DNA of 6,767 bases from Zymomonas sp. (GCA_027489105.1 JAIYAJ010000036.1:1-6767); one strand, 5' to 3'; positions 1 to 6,767 are shown, counted from the stretch's first letter. The notes: generated by a model from the letters alone, not told the origin. Numbers and translations: made by a program.

Positions 1-1684
1 GAACCATGCCCCCGCCTGGCGGATGATCGCCGACCTCCAGCGCGCCGCCGGGGACGATGGGGCCGCACAGGCTGCGACCGCTCGCGAACTGGCTGCAGCC
101 GCAACCGATCCCCGCTTGATCAAGGCGGGGCACGCGCTGGTCACAAATGATATTCCGACAGCAGAAGCTCTACTGCGACAGACGCTGCGCGAGCGTCCGA
201 CAGACATCGCCGCGATCCGTATGCTGGCCGAAGTTGCAGGACGCATCGGTCGCTATCGCGACGCCGAGACATTGCTGCGCCGGGCTCTCGAACTGGCGCC
301 CGAGTTCGATGCGGCCCGGCATAATCTTGCGCTGATCCTGTTTCGCCAGGCCCGCCCTGCCGACGCGGCGGTCGAAGTCGATCGCCTGCTGGACAAGAAC
401 CCGGCCGACCGCGCCGCGCTCAACCTGCAAGCCGCGACACTGGCGCAACTCGGCGAGCATGACCGCTCGATCGCGCTCTATGAAAAGCTGCTCGCCGAGC
501 ATGACGGACATCCCTGGCTTTGGCTGAGCCACGGACATGGGCTCAAGACCGTCGGCCGCACGCCGGAGGCCATTGCCGCCTATCGTCGTGCCGTGGCACT
601 GCGTCCGGAGACCGGTGAAGCCTGGTGGAGCCTCGCCAATCTCAAGACCTTCCGTTTCGACGATGCCGACATCGTCGCAATGAAGGCCGCGCTGGCGTCG
701 CCCGCTCTCCGGCCGGAAGATCGGGCCCAGCTCGATTTCGCTCTGGGCAAGGCGTATGAGGATCGTGGCGATGACGGCCCTGCCTTCGATCATTATCTCG
801 CCGGCAACACGCTCCGCCGCCGCATGGTGCCCTATCGCGCCGAGGAGACGAGCGAGCAGGTCGACCGAGCCATCGCCTTCTTCACCCCGGATTTCTTCGC
901 CGGGCGCGAGGATTGGGGGTGCGATGCGGCCGATCCGATTTTCATCCTCGGCATGCCGCGTTCGGGCTCGACCTTGCTCGAGCAGATCCTCGCCAGCCAC
1001 AGCGCCGTGGAGGGAACCTCCGAGCTGCCCGACATCGGCGCGATCGCCAAGCGGCTGAGCGGCCATGCCCGGCGGGGGCAGCCGTCGCTCTATCCCGAGA
1101 AACTCGCCGAACTGTCGCGCGACGAGGTGCGGGCGCTGGGCGAGGAATATCTGGAACGGACGCGGGTACAACGGCACAGCGACCGGCCGCGCTTCATCGA
1201 CAAGATGCCGAACAACTGGGCGCATGTCGGTCTGATCCGTCTGATCCTGCCGCGCGCCACGATCATCGACACGCGGCGCCATCCGATCGGCAATTGCTGG
1301 TCGGTCTTCAAACAGAATTTCGCGCGCGGACAAGCCTATGGCTACGATCTTGCCGACCTTGGCCCCTATTATGCCGACTATGTGCGGCTGATGGCGCATT
1401 TCGATCGCGTGCTGCCGGGCGCCGTGCATCGCGTCTTCTATGAAGACATGGTCGACGATTCCGCCGCGCAGATCGCCAGCCTCCTCGACTTTGCCGGCCT
1501 GCCATTCGAGCCGGCCTGCCTCGAATTCCACCGGACCGAGCGGGCGATCCGCACGCCCAGTTCGGAACAGGTGCGCCAGCCGATCTTCCGCGATGCGGTC
1601 GACCAGTGGCAGCGTTTCGTCGACCGGCTCGGACCGCTGGTCGAAGCGCTCGGCAGCCTGCCGGATGCCTATGCAAAGAGATAA
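1..1684 (+). CDS. TPR-repeat sulfotransferase (5'-truncated by window edge)
   Basis: Predicted cytoplasmic enzyme that transfers sulfate from PAPS to an unknown acceptor. The reading frame is open to the left edge (from base 2 it reads NHAPAWR before the first Met at 23), and this looks like a TPR helix, so Met23 is probably internal; no Shine-Dalgarno precedes it. Numbering from Met23, residues about 35-210 form five to six TPR units with typical alternating Ala/Leu/Tyr spacing, for example a repeat ending RRALELAP. A Sulfotransfer_3-type domain follows. Its PAPS 5'-phosphosulfate loop is GMPRSGSTLLEQIL from residue 310. A candidate catalytic Glu is E334, in the TSELP segment. The 3'-phosphate-binding segment is R419-HPIGNCW-S427. 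The C-terminus is intact, stopping with TAA. The TBDR gene follows after 50 bases on the same strand. Family assignment is firm; the acceptor, small molecule or protein, is unknown. Confidence 0.93.
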   Translation, partial: NHAPAWRMIADLQRAAGDDGAAQAATARELAAAATDPRLIKAGHALVTNDIPTAEALLRQTLRERPTDIAAIRMLAEVAGRIGRYRDAETLLRRALELAPEFDAARHNLALILFRQARPADAAVEVDRLLDKNPADRAALNLQAATLAQLGEHDRSIALYEKLLAEHDGHPWLWLSHGHGLKTVGRTPEAIAAYRRAVALRPETGEAWWSLANLKTFRFDDADIVAMKAALASPALRPEDRAQLDFALGKAYEDRGDDGPAFDHYLAGNTLRRRMVPYRAEETSEQVDRAIAFFTPDFFAGREDWGCDAADPIFILGMPRSGSTLLEQILASHSAVEGTSELPDIGAIAKRLSGHARRGQPSLYPEKLAELSRDEVRALGEEYLERTRVQRHSDRPRFIDKMPNNWAHVGLIRLILPRATIIDTRRHPIGNCWSVFKQNFARGQAYGYDLADLGPYYADYVRLMAHFDRVLPGAVHRVFYEDMVDDSAAQIASLLDFAGLPFEPACLEFHRTERAIRTPSSEQVRQPIFRDAVDQWQRFVDRLGPLVEALGSLPDAYAKR

Positions 1685-1734
1685 GCATAACAAAAAAGAG
1701 AATCGCAGAAGAACGAAACAAAAAGGGGTTTGCA
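1685..1734 (+). promoter_or_regulatory. A-rich leader upstream of the TBDR gene
   Basis: Fifty bases between the sulfotransferase stop and the receptor start. Of these, 26 are A and only 19 are G or C, against strongly GC-rich flanks. It has few T residues and no evident stem, so it should stay unstructured and favour ribosome loading. No convincing -35/-10 pair was found. It may be an intercistronic leader rather than a promoter. Confidence 0.5.
1723..1728 (+). promoter_or_regulatory. Ribosome binding site of the TBDR gene
   Basis: AAGGGG lies six bases before ATG 1735. This decides the start. The frame is open upstream to a GTG at 1606, but that start would overlap the sulfotransferase gene and place a non-secretory segment ahead of the signal peptide. 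ATG 1744 is the only close rival and would only shorten the signal peptide by three residues. Confidence 0.75.
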
Positions 1735-4146
1735 ATGCGAGACATGAACACAAGACGGCTCCGCGGCTTCGCTGGAGCCTGTGCGGCGGTGATGGCCACC
1801 ACCGCGCTGACGCCGGTCTTCGCCCAGGAGGCGCCATCGTCGGCCGTCGCCGATGACGGCGAGATCATCGTCACCGCGCAGAAGCGATCGGAAAATCTGC
1901 AGGATGTGCCGGTCCAGATCACCGCACTCGGCACCGCGACGCTCGAGCGCTACAATGTTTCGAGCTTTCAGGATTACCAGAAGCTGCTGACCAGCGTCAG
2001 CTTCCAGAGTTTGCAGCCCGGCAGCACGACCGTCTATTTCCGCGGCGTCGCCAGTGGCGGCGACGGCAACCATTCGGGCTCGCTGCCTTCGGTCGGCGTC
2101 TATCTCGACGAGCAGCCGATCACGACAATCGGTGGCACACTCGACGTCCACATCTACGACGTCGCGCGGATCGAGGCACTGTCGGGCCCGCAAGGCACGC
2201 TGTACGGCGCGTCGTCGCAAGCCGGGACGATCCGCATCATCACCAACAAGCCCGATACCGGCGGCTTCGCAGCAGGAGCGGATGCCGAGATCAATAACGT
2301 CAAGAAGGGCGGAACCGGCGGCAAGCTCGAAGGCTATGTGAACCAGCCGATCAACGAGGATGTCGCGATCCGTCTGGTAGGGTTCTACCAGAAGGATGCG
2401 GGTTTCATCGACAATGTCCCAGGCACCCGGACCTTCACCAGCGGCGTTACGATCAACAACACTGCCGATGTCGATAAGGACTATAACACGGTCGAAAGCT
2501 ATGGCGGCCGCGCGGCCCTGCAGATCGACCTGGATGACGACTGGACGGTAACGCCGACCTTCCTCTACCAGAAAACCAAAGCAAACGGCTTCTTCGGTTC
2601 GGACGCCCAGGTCGGTGACCTCGCGGTTCAGCATTTCGGCGACGAATATCGCAACGACCGCTTCTGGCAGGCAGCTCTGACCGTACAGGGCAAGATCGCC
2701 GATTTCGACCTGACCTACGCTGCCGCCTATCTCGACCGCGAGATCAACCAGTTCAGCGACTACACCGATTACGCGGTCGCCTACGACATCCTCTATGCCC
2801 CGGCGGCGAGCTTCTCGAGCTACTTCACAAACAGCGCCGGCGCCTTCATCGATCCGTCGCAGCACATCCTGGGCAATGATCGCTACAAGAAGCACAGTCA
2901 GGAGCTTCGCCTCGCTTCGCCATCGGACAAGCCGTTCCGGGTGATCGGCGGCCTGTTCTATCAGCGGCAGACCCACGCAATCCTGCAAGATTACAAGATC
3001 TTCGGCCTCGATCCAGCGACGTCGGTCAACGGCCGGCCGGGCACGATCTGGCTGACCAACCAGAAGCGCATTGATCGCGACTATGCCGCCTTCGGCGAAG
3101 TGAGCTACGACATCACCCCTACCCTCACAGCGACCGGCGGTCTGCGCGTTTTCAAATATGACAACTCGCTGTTCGGCTTCTTCGGTTTCGGCACCGGCTT
3201 CAGCGGCCGCACCGGCGTAGCCGCCTGCTATCGCGACGCCAATGGAGCCTTCCTCGGTCCCATCATCGACGGCGCTCCCTGCACCAATCTTGGCGACGTC
3301 TCCGGCAATAAGGTTCGTCCGAAGCATGCGAAGGGCGATGGCACGACCCACCGCCTGAACCTGTCGTGGAAGATCACGCCCGACGCGCTCGTCTATGCGA
3401 CCTGGTCGCGGGGCTTCCGTCCGGGTGGTATCAACCGCCGCGCGACGGTGGCGCCCTATGGCGCCGACTATCTGACCAACTACGAATTGGGATGGAAACT
3501 CACGACGCTCGACGGAAAGCTGCGCGTCAATGGCGCCGTCTTTATCGAGGACTGGAAGAAATTCCAATTCTCCTATCTGGGCGCCAATAGCTTCACCGAG
3601 ATCAGGAACGGACCCGACGCGCGGATCAAGGGCATCGAAATGGACGTGACGGTGCGCCCGATCCAGGGGCTCTCCCTGGTCGCAAGCGGCACCTATCTCG
3701 ACGCAAAGACACGCAACAACCTCTGCGCGACCGACGATCCCACCGGCGTCTGCAATCCGGCCACAGGCAATTCGATTCTCGCTGCCAAGGGCACCCGCCT
3801 TCCCGTGACACCGAAGTTCAAGGCCACCGGCACGGCTCGATACGACTTCACTGTCGGAGCGAACAAGGCGCATGTCCAGGGCGTCGTCACCCATGCCAGT
3901 TCGGCCTCGTCCGACCTGCGCACGGCCTTTGCCAATGCCGTCGGTCGGCTGCCCTCCTACACGACGGCGGACTTCTCGCCGGGCATGGACTTCGGCGCGA
4001 TCAACGCCGAACTGTTCCTGACCAACGCCTTCGACAGCCGGGGCCAGACCACCCGCGCGGTGCCTTGTGGCCAGTGCACGATCCGCCCCTATGCCTATTT
4101 CGTGCGACCGCAGACACTGGGCCTTCGTCTCGGCTTCGAATATTGA
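1735..4146 (+). CDS. TonB-dependent outer membrane receptor
   Basis: An 803-residue TonB-dependent receptor that imports an unidentified ligand across the outer membrane using TonB-ExbB-ExbD energy. Residues 1-30 are a Sec signal peptide: basic NTRRLR, a hydrophobic Ala-rich core, and cleavage after VFA before QEA. A TonB box-like EIIVTA sits at 43-48, directly before the plug, and there is no N-terminal STN signalling domain. The plug (about 55-170) carries the hallmark GPQGTLYG at 151-158, continuing as ASSQAGTIRIITNKP rather than the commoner RNATGGAINIIT form. The rest is a beta-barrel of alternating aromatic strands with long Gly/Asp/Asn-rich loops, ending LGLRLGFEY with a terminal aromatic as usual for outer membrane barrels. 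The mature protein has six cysteines, in three close pairs: 498/516, 664/673 and 778/781. Length and ends look complete. Iron chelate, oligosaccharide, peptide or other ligands are all possible. It probably shares a transcript with the genes on either side. Confidence 0.96.
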   Translation: MRDMNTRRLRGFAGACAAVMATTALTPVFAQEAPSSAVADDGEIIVTAQKRSENLQDVPVQITALGTATLERYNVSSFQDYQKLLTSVSFQSLQPGSTTVYFRGVASGGDGNHSGSLPSVGVYLDEQPITTIGGTLDVHIYDVARIEALSGPQGTLYGASSQAGTIRIITNKPDTGGFAAGADAEINNVKKGGTGGKLEGYVNQPINEDVAIRLVGFYQKDAGFIDNVPGTRTFTSGVTINNTADVDKDYNTVESYGGRAALQIDLDDDWTVTPTFLYQKTKANGFFGSDAQVGDLAVQHFGDEYRNDRFWQAALTVQGKIADFDLTYAAAYLDREINQFSDYTDYAVAYDILYAPAASFSSYFTNSAGAFIDPSQHILGNDRYKKHSQELRLASPSDKPFRVIGGLFYQRQTHAILQDYKIFGLDPATSVNGRPGTIWLTNQKRIDRDYAAFGEVSYDITPTLTATGGLRVFKYDNSLFGFFGFGTGFSGRTGVAACYRDANGAFLGPIIDGAPCTNLGDVSGNKVRPKHAKGDGTTHRLNLSWKITPDALVYATWSRGFRPGGINRRATVAPYGADYLTNYELGWKLTTLDGKLRVNGAVFIEDWKKFQFSYLGANSFTEIRNGPDARIKGIEMDVTVRPIQGLSLVASGTYLDAKTRNNLCATDDPTGVCNPATGNSILAAKGTRLPVTPKFKATGTARYDFTVGANKAHVQGVVTHASSASSDLRTAFANAVGRLPSYTTADFSPGMDFGAINAELFLTNAFDSRGQTTRAVPCGQCTIRPYAYFVRPQTLGLRLGFEY

Positions 4147-5453
4147 GGCAGGAGGACAGCTCGGGCGGCGCACCTGCGGGTGTCGCCGCCCGTCCCCTCG
4201 GACTTGTGATGACGACGGCGCTGGTCGTCGGCAACATGATCGGGTCCGGCGTCTACATGCTGCCGGCAAGTCTGGCGCCTTATGGCTGGAACGTCATTCC
4301 GGCCTGGGGCATCACGATCGCCGGCAGTCTCGCCATCGCTGCGGTGTTTGCCGGCCTCTGCCGGCAGATGCCGCAGGCCGGTGGTCCCTATGTCTATGTG
4401 CGGGCGGCGTTCGGGAAGGACGTCGCCTTCTTCATAGCCTGGTCCTACTGGATCTCGCTGTTCGTCGGTAACGGCGCGATCGCGGTCGCGACGGTCAGTT
4501 ACCTTTCGTCCTTCATCCCGGCGCTCGCCAGCAACGCCCTCTGGTCGACCGCAATAACGATCCTGCTGGTCTGGACGATGACCCTGATCAACATCAGCGG
4601 AACGCGCAATGCCGGCTGGGTCCAGCTCGTCTCGACCCTCCTCAAGATATTGCCGCTGATCGCGGTCGTGCTCATCGCTGCCATTGCGGCGCCGCAGGGG
4701 GGCCTCTCCCTGCCCGATCCGCACCGTCCCGAAATCGGGCTGGCCGCGATTACCACGGCGGGCACCCTTACTCTCTGGGCCTTTCTCGGCCTCGAATCCG
4801 CGACAGTCCCTGCCGGCAAGGTGTCCGAGCCGGAAAAGACCATACCCCGCGCGACCTTCGGCGGCACCGCCGTCACAGGGCTCATCTATCTGTTCGCCTG
4901 CACCGCCGTCATGCTGCTGCTGGCGCCCGAAGCCGCCGCCCGGTCAGCCGCGCCGTTCGCCGACGTGATCGGGCGGTATTGGGGACCCAATGCCGCGCAT
5001 ATCGTCGCCGCCTTCGCGATGATCAGCGCCCTCGGCGCGCTGAACGGCTGGATCCTGCTGCAGGGTGAGATGCCGGCAGCGATGGCGGCCGGCGGGGTCT
5101 TTCCTCGAGGCCTCGCCAAGCTCGCGCCCAATGGCGTGCCGGTTCGCGCGCACCTCCTGTCGAGCAGCCTCGTCACCGCCAGTCTCGCGCTCAATGCGAG
5201 CAAGACGACGGTGAGCCTGTTCACCTTCGTCGCCCTGATCGCGACCACGGCCGCTCTCGTGATGTACATCGTCGTCGCTGTCGCCGCGCTGCGCATCGGC
5301 GGGGTCAAGCGCTGGGTCGCGGTAGCGGCCGGCATCTATGGCGCGTGGGCGCTGGTCGGCGCCGGCCTTGAAGCCAATCTGTGGGGCGCACTTCTTCTGA
5401 TCTTCGGCCTGCCGGTCTGGTTCCTGATGCGCCAGAACCGACAACCCGCCTGA
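4143..5453 (+). CDS. APC-family amino acid/polyamine transporter (AdiC/PotE-like)
   Basis: Inner membrane transporter of the basic amino acid/polyamine antiporter group of the APC superfamily, with about 12 hydrophobic segments. Started at TTG 4143 it has 436 residues, close to AdiC (about 445). Landmarks: the unwound TM1 motif GNMIGSG at 30-36; the APC loop PQAGGPYVYVRAAFG at 77-91; LWAFLGLES at 211-219; and the EPEKTIPRATFGG loop just after. From a remembered AdiC sequence, its substrate and gating residues Ser26, Tyr93, Trp202, Glu208 and Trp293 match S35, Y102, W212, E218 and W303. The start is uncertain. TTG 4143 overlaps the TBDR stop (ATTGA), giving translational coupling and a complete TM1. 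ATG 4209 or GTG 4206 would cut into TM1, and TTG 4065 would overlap the TBDR by 82 bases. Antiport of a cationic amino acid or amine is plausible, but no decarboxylase is visible and the substrate is unproven. Confidence 0.92.
   Translation: MRQEDSSGGAPAGVAARPLGLVMTTALVVGNMIGSGVYMLPASLAPYGWNVIPAWGITIAGSLAIAAVFAGLCRQMPQAGGPYVYVRAAFGKDVAFFIAWSYWISLFVGNGAIAVATVSYLSSFIPALASNALWSTAITILLVWTMTLINISGTRNAGWVQLVSTLLKILPLIAVVLIAAIAAPQGGLSLPDPHRPEIGLAAITTAGTLTLWAFLGLESATVPAGKVSEPEKTIPRATFGGTAVTGLIYLFACTAVMLLLAPEAAARSAAPFADVIGRYWGPNAAHIVAAFAMISALGALNGWILLQGEMPAAMAAGGVFPRGLAKLAPNGVPVRAHLLSSSLVTASLALNASKTTVSLFTFVALIATTAALVMYIVVAVAALRIGGVKRWVAVAAGIYGAWALVGAGLEANLWGALLLIFGLPVWFLMRQNRQPA
4150..4155 (+). promoter_or_regulatory. 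Strong Shine-Dalgarno sequence without a matching start codon
   Basis: AGGAGG lies four bases after the TBDR stop. No in-frame ATG, GTG or TTG follows at normal spacing; the next in-frame ones are GTG 4206 and ATG 4209, over 50 bases on. It lies just inside the permease gene if TTG 4143 is used, where it could hold terminating ribosomes for re-initiation. It could also be coincidental (codons agg cag gag gac). Confidence 0.4.
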
Positions 5454-5463
5454 CCGCATTCAT

Positions 5464-5482
5464 TTTGTCGCAGTGCAGCAAA
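5464..5482 (+). promoter_or_regulatory. Imperfect 19-base palindrome, candidate operator ahead of glgP
   Basis: TTTGTCGCA-G-TGCAGCAAA: two nine-base arms around a central G, with seven of nine positions complementary. It sits 67 bases before the glgP start and just upstream of a weak candidate -35 box. Such a spaced dyad suits a dimeric regulator. It is rich in TGC/GCA, resembling in a general way the TGC-rich sites described for the alphaproteobacterial carbon-storage regulator PhaR. That link is only a suggestion. Confidence 0.35.
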
Positions 5483-5486
5483 TCAG

Positions 5487-5514
5487 TTGCGGCGGGCTTT
5501 TGGCGCGATAAACT
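5487..5514 (+). promoter_or_regulatory. Weak candidate sigma-70 promoter of glgP
   Basis: TTGCGG (5487-5492) as -35 and TAAACT (5509-5514) as -10 are separated by 16 bases. They match the consensus at only three and four of six positions. Transcription would start near 5521 and leave a leader of about 30 bases. The location and the functional break from the permease favour a promoter here, but the boxes alone are not strong evidence. Confidence 0.28.
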
Positions 5515-5536
5515 CACGCTCGACACACATAATCTC

Positions 5537-5542
5537 GGGGAG
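5537..5542 (+). promoter_or_regulatory. Ribosome binding site of glgP
   Basis: GGGGAG is placed seven bases before ATG 5550. It supports that start over any internal Met; the first later ATG lies well inside the conserved domain. Confidence 0.75.
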
Positions 5543-5549
5543 TCGCGAC

Positions 5550-6767
5550 ATGAACCGCGCCAACAGCAGTGCCACCCTGCCCAAGCCCGCCCAGCGCAGC
5601 ACGGAGCCGGACGCGCTCGCCGAGGAGATCATCGAGCGGCTGACCTACCGGATCGGCAAGAATGCCGCCGCCGCCAAGAGCCATGACTGGCTGGCCGCCT
5701 CGATCCTGGTGATCCGCGACCGTGTGATCGACCGTTGGATCGAGACCACGCGCGAGACCTACGAAACTGGCGGAAAGCGCGTCTATTATCTCAGCCTTGA
5801 GTTCCTGATCGGCCGGCTGATGCGCGATGCCATCTCGAACATGGGACTGATGGACGAGATGCGCGAGGCGCTCTCCTCGCTCGGCGTCGACATCGATCTG
5901 ATCCGCGAGCTCGAGCCCGACGCAGCGCTCGGCAATGGCGGCCTGGGCCGGCTCGCCGCCTGCTTCATGGAGTCGCTCGCTTCGGTCGATATCCCCGCTT
6001 ATGGCTATGGCATCCGCTATGTGAACGGCATGTTCCGGCAGGAGATTTCGGACGGCTGGCAGGTCGAGCTGCCCGAAACCTGGCTCGCCCATGGCAATCC
6101 CTGGGAATTCGAGCGCCGCGAAGCGAGCTACGAGATCGGCTTCGGCGGGGTCGTCGATCTCGCGGCAGCCGATGGCAGCGGCGACCATGCGCGCAGCTGG
6201 AAACCGCAGGACCGCATCATCGCCACCGCCTTCGACACCCCGGTGGTCGGATGGCGCGGCAAGCGCGTGAACACGCTGCGCCTGTGGACTGCGCAGCCGA
6301 TCGACCCGATCCTGCTCGACGCTTTCAACGCTGGCGACCACATCGGCGCGCTGCGCGAAAGCAACAAGGCCGAGGCGCTGACCCGCGTCCTGTATCCGGC
6401 GGACTCGCACCAGGCCGGTCAGGAGCTCCGCCTGCGCCAGGAATATTTCTTCTCCTCGGCATCTCTGCAAGACATCGTCCGTCGCCACATCCAATATTTC
6501 GGCGACATCCGCAGCCTGCCGGACAAGGCGGCGATCCAGCTCAACGACACCCATCCGGCGGTGTCGGTCGCAGAACTGATGCGGATCCTGATCGACCTGC
6601 ACAGTCTCGACTTCGACGAAGCCTGGGAGATCACCCGGCGGACTTTCGGCTATACCAACCACACGCTGCTGCCCGAGGCGCTGGAAAGCTGGCCGATCCA
6701 TCTGTTCGAACAATTGCTGCCTCGCCACATGCAGCTGGTCTATGCGATCAACGCCAGGCTGCTGATC
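5550..6767 (+). CDS. glgP: Glycogen/alpha-glucan phosphorylase (3'-truncated by window edge)
   Basis: Cytoplasmic PLP enzyme (GT35) that releases glucose-1-phosphate from the non-reducing ends of glycogen or maltodextrin using phosphate. The frame is open for 406 codons to the right edge, about half of the usual length of roughly 800 residues. Conserved phosphorylase blocks appear in order: KRVYYLSLEFLIGR near 76-89; the glycine loop GNGGLGRLAACFMESLA from 128; YGYGIRYVNGMFRQ with DGWQVELPETWL; LYPADSHQAGQELRLRQEYF; NDTHP at 332-336, holding the active-site His; and TNHT at 369-372 leading into LLPEALESWP. The PLP lysine lies beyond the window. Residues 1-22 are a low-complexity, poorly conserved lead. 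It begins 96 bases after the permease stop with its own ribosome binding site. Other glycogen genes (glgB, glgC, glgA) commonly lie downstream in related bacteria but are outside this window. Confidence 0.97.
   Translation, partial: MNRANSSATLPKPAQRSTEPDALAEEIIERLTYRIGKNAAAAKSHDWLAASILVIRDRVIDRWIETTRETYETGGKRVYYLSLEFLIGRLMRDAISNMGLMDEMREALSSLGVDIDLIRELEPDAALGNGGLGRLAACFMESLASVDIPAYGYGIRYVNGMFRQEISDGWQVELPETWLAHGNPWEFERREASYEIGFGGVVDLAAADGSGDHARSWKPQDRIIATAFDTPVVGWRGKRVNTLRLWTAQPIDPILLDAFNAGDHIGALRESNKAEALTRVLYPADSHQAGQELRLRQEYFFSSASLQDIVRRHIQYFGDIRSLPDKAAIQLNDTHPAVSVAELMRILIDLHSLDFDEAWEITRRTFGYTNHTLLPEALESWPIHLFEQLLPRHMQLVYAINARLLI

Noticed and set aside
6..26. Tiny ORF starting at ATG 6
   Set aside because: Only six codons, with no ribosome binding site, and inside the open sulfotransferase frame.
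1606..1734. GTG-started 43-residue N-terminal extension of the TBDR
   Set aside because: It overlaps the sulfotransferase coding region and would bury the signal peptide; ATG 1735 has a good ribosome binding site.
1753..1773. Possible twin-arginine signal in the TBDR leader (TRRLRGF)
   Set aside because: The residues after the Arg pair do not fit the Tat consensus (Phe is misplaced), and outer membrane barrels use Sec.
170..1837. 555-codon antisense open frame across the sulfotransferase
   Set aside because: Same codon-shadow effect; no recognisable domain, and the sense strand has clear TPR and PAPS-binding motifs.
4065..4142. TTG start at 4065 for the permease
   Set aside because: It would overlap the TBDR end by 82 bases and add a 26-residue lead not expected in the APC family.
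1669..4269. 866-codon antisense open frame across the TBDR
   Set aside because: It is longer than the sense gene but is a complement of a GC-rich gene with C/G-ending codons. Its translation is rich in Arg, Glu, Asp, Gly and Val without domain pattern, and the sense frame is an unmistakable receptor.
5454..5549. Rho-independent terminator after the permease
   Set aside because: No GC-rich stem followed by a T run was found; the only dyad is AT-flanked with mismatched arms and suits an operator better.
5514..6728. 404-codon antisense open frame at the right end
   Set aside because: Shadow of glycogen phosphorylase, whose own frame stays open to the edge with all expected motifs in order.

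Overview
The window looks like chromosome of a high-GC alphaproteobacterium, most likely a sphingomonad (order Sphingomonadales). This rests on an 803-residue TonB-dependent receptor (TBDR) of the kind that group carries in large numbers, the TPR-sulfotransferase beside it, and GC-rich, C/G-ending codon use throughout. The genus cannot be fixed from the sequence. All four genes lie on the + strand and coding density is very high. No RNA genes, mobile elements, CRISPR arrays or pseudogenes were seen, and no gene-free stretch exceeds about 100 bases.

Layout: (1) 1-1684, the 3' part of a TPR-repeat sulfotransferase whose N-terminus lies off the left edge. (2) An A-rich 50-base leader with a clear ribosome binding site, then a full-length TBDR at 1735-4146 with signal peptide, TonB box, plug and barrel. 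(3) An APC-superfamily amino acid/polyamine transporter (AdiC/PotE-like), best started at a TTG that overlaps the TBDR stop codon and ending at 5453. (4) A 96-base intergenic region holding a 19-base imperfect palindrome and a weak candidate promoter. (5) 5550 to the right edge, the N-terminal half of glycogen phosphorylase (glgP), open at the edge.

The first three genes form one probable transcription unit. A reasonable but unproven reading is an uptake module: the TBDR takes a ligand across the outer membrane and the permease takes it, or a product of it, across the inner membrane. The cytoplasmic sulfotransferase would use PAPS to modify a small molecule or protein. The ligand cannot be told from sequence. 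glgP starts a separate functional block (glycogen breakdown), probably with its own control region.

Nothing here is a clear new system. The points most worth checking are the sulfotransferase-TBDR-permease linkage, a glutamate in the sulfotransferase that lines up with the catalytic base of tyrosylprotein sulfotransferases, the odd permease start, and the TGC-rich palindrome ahead of glgP.
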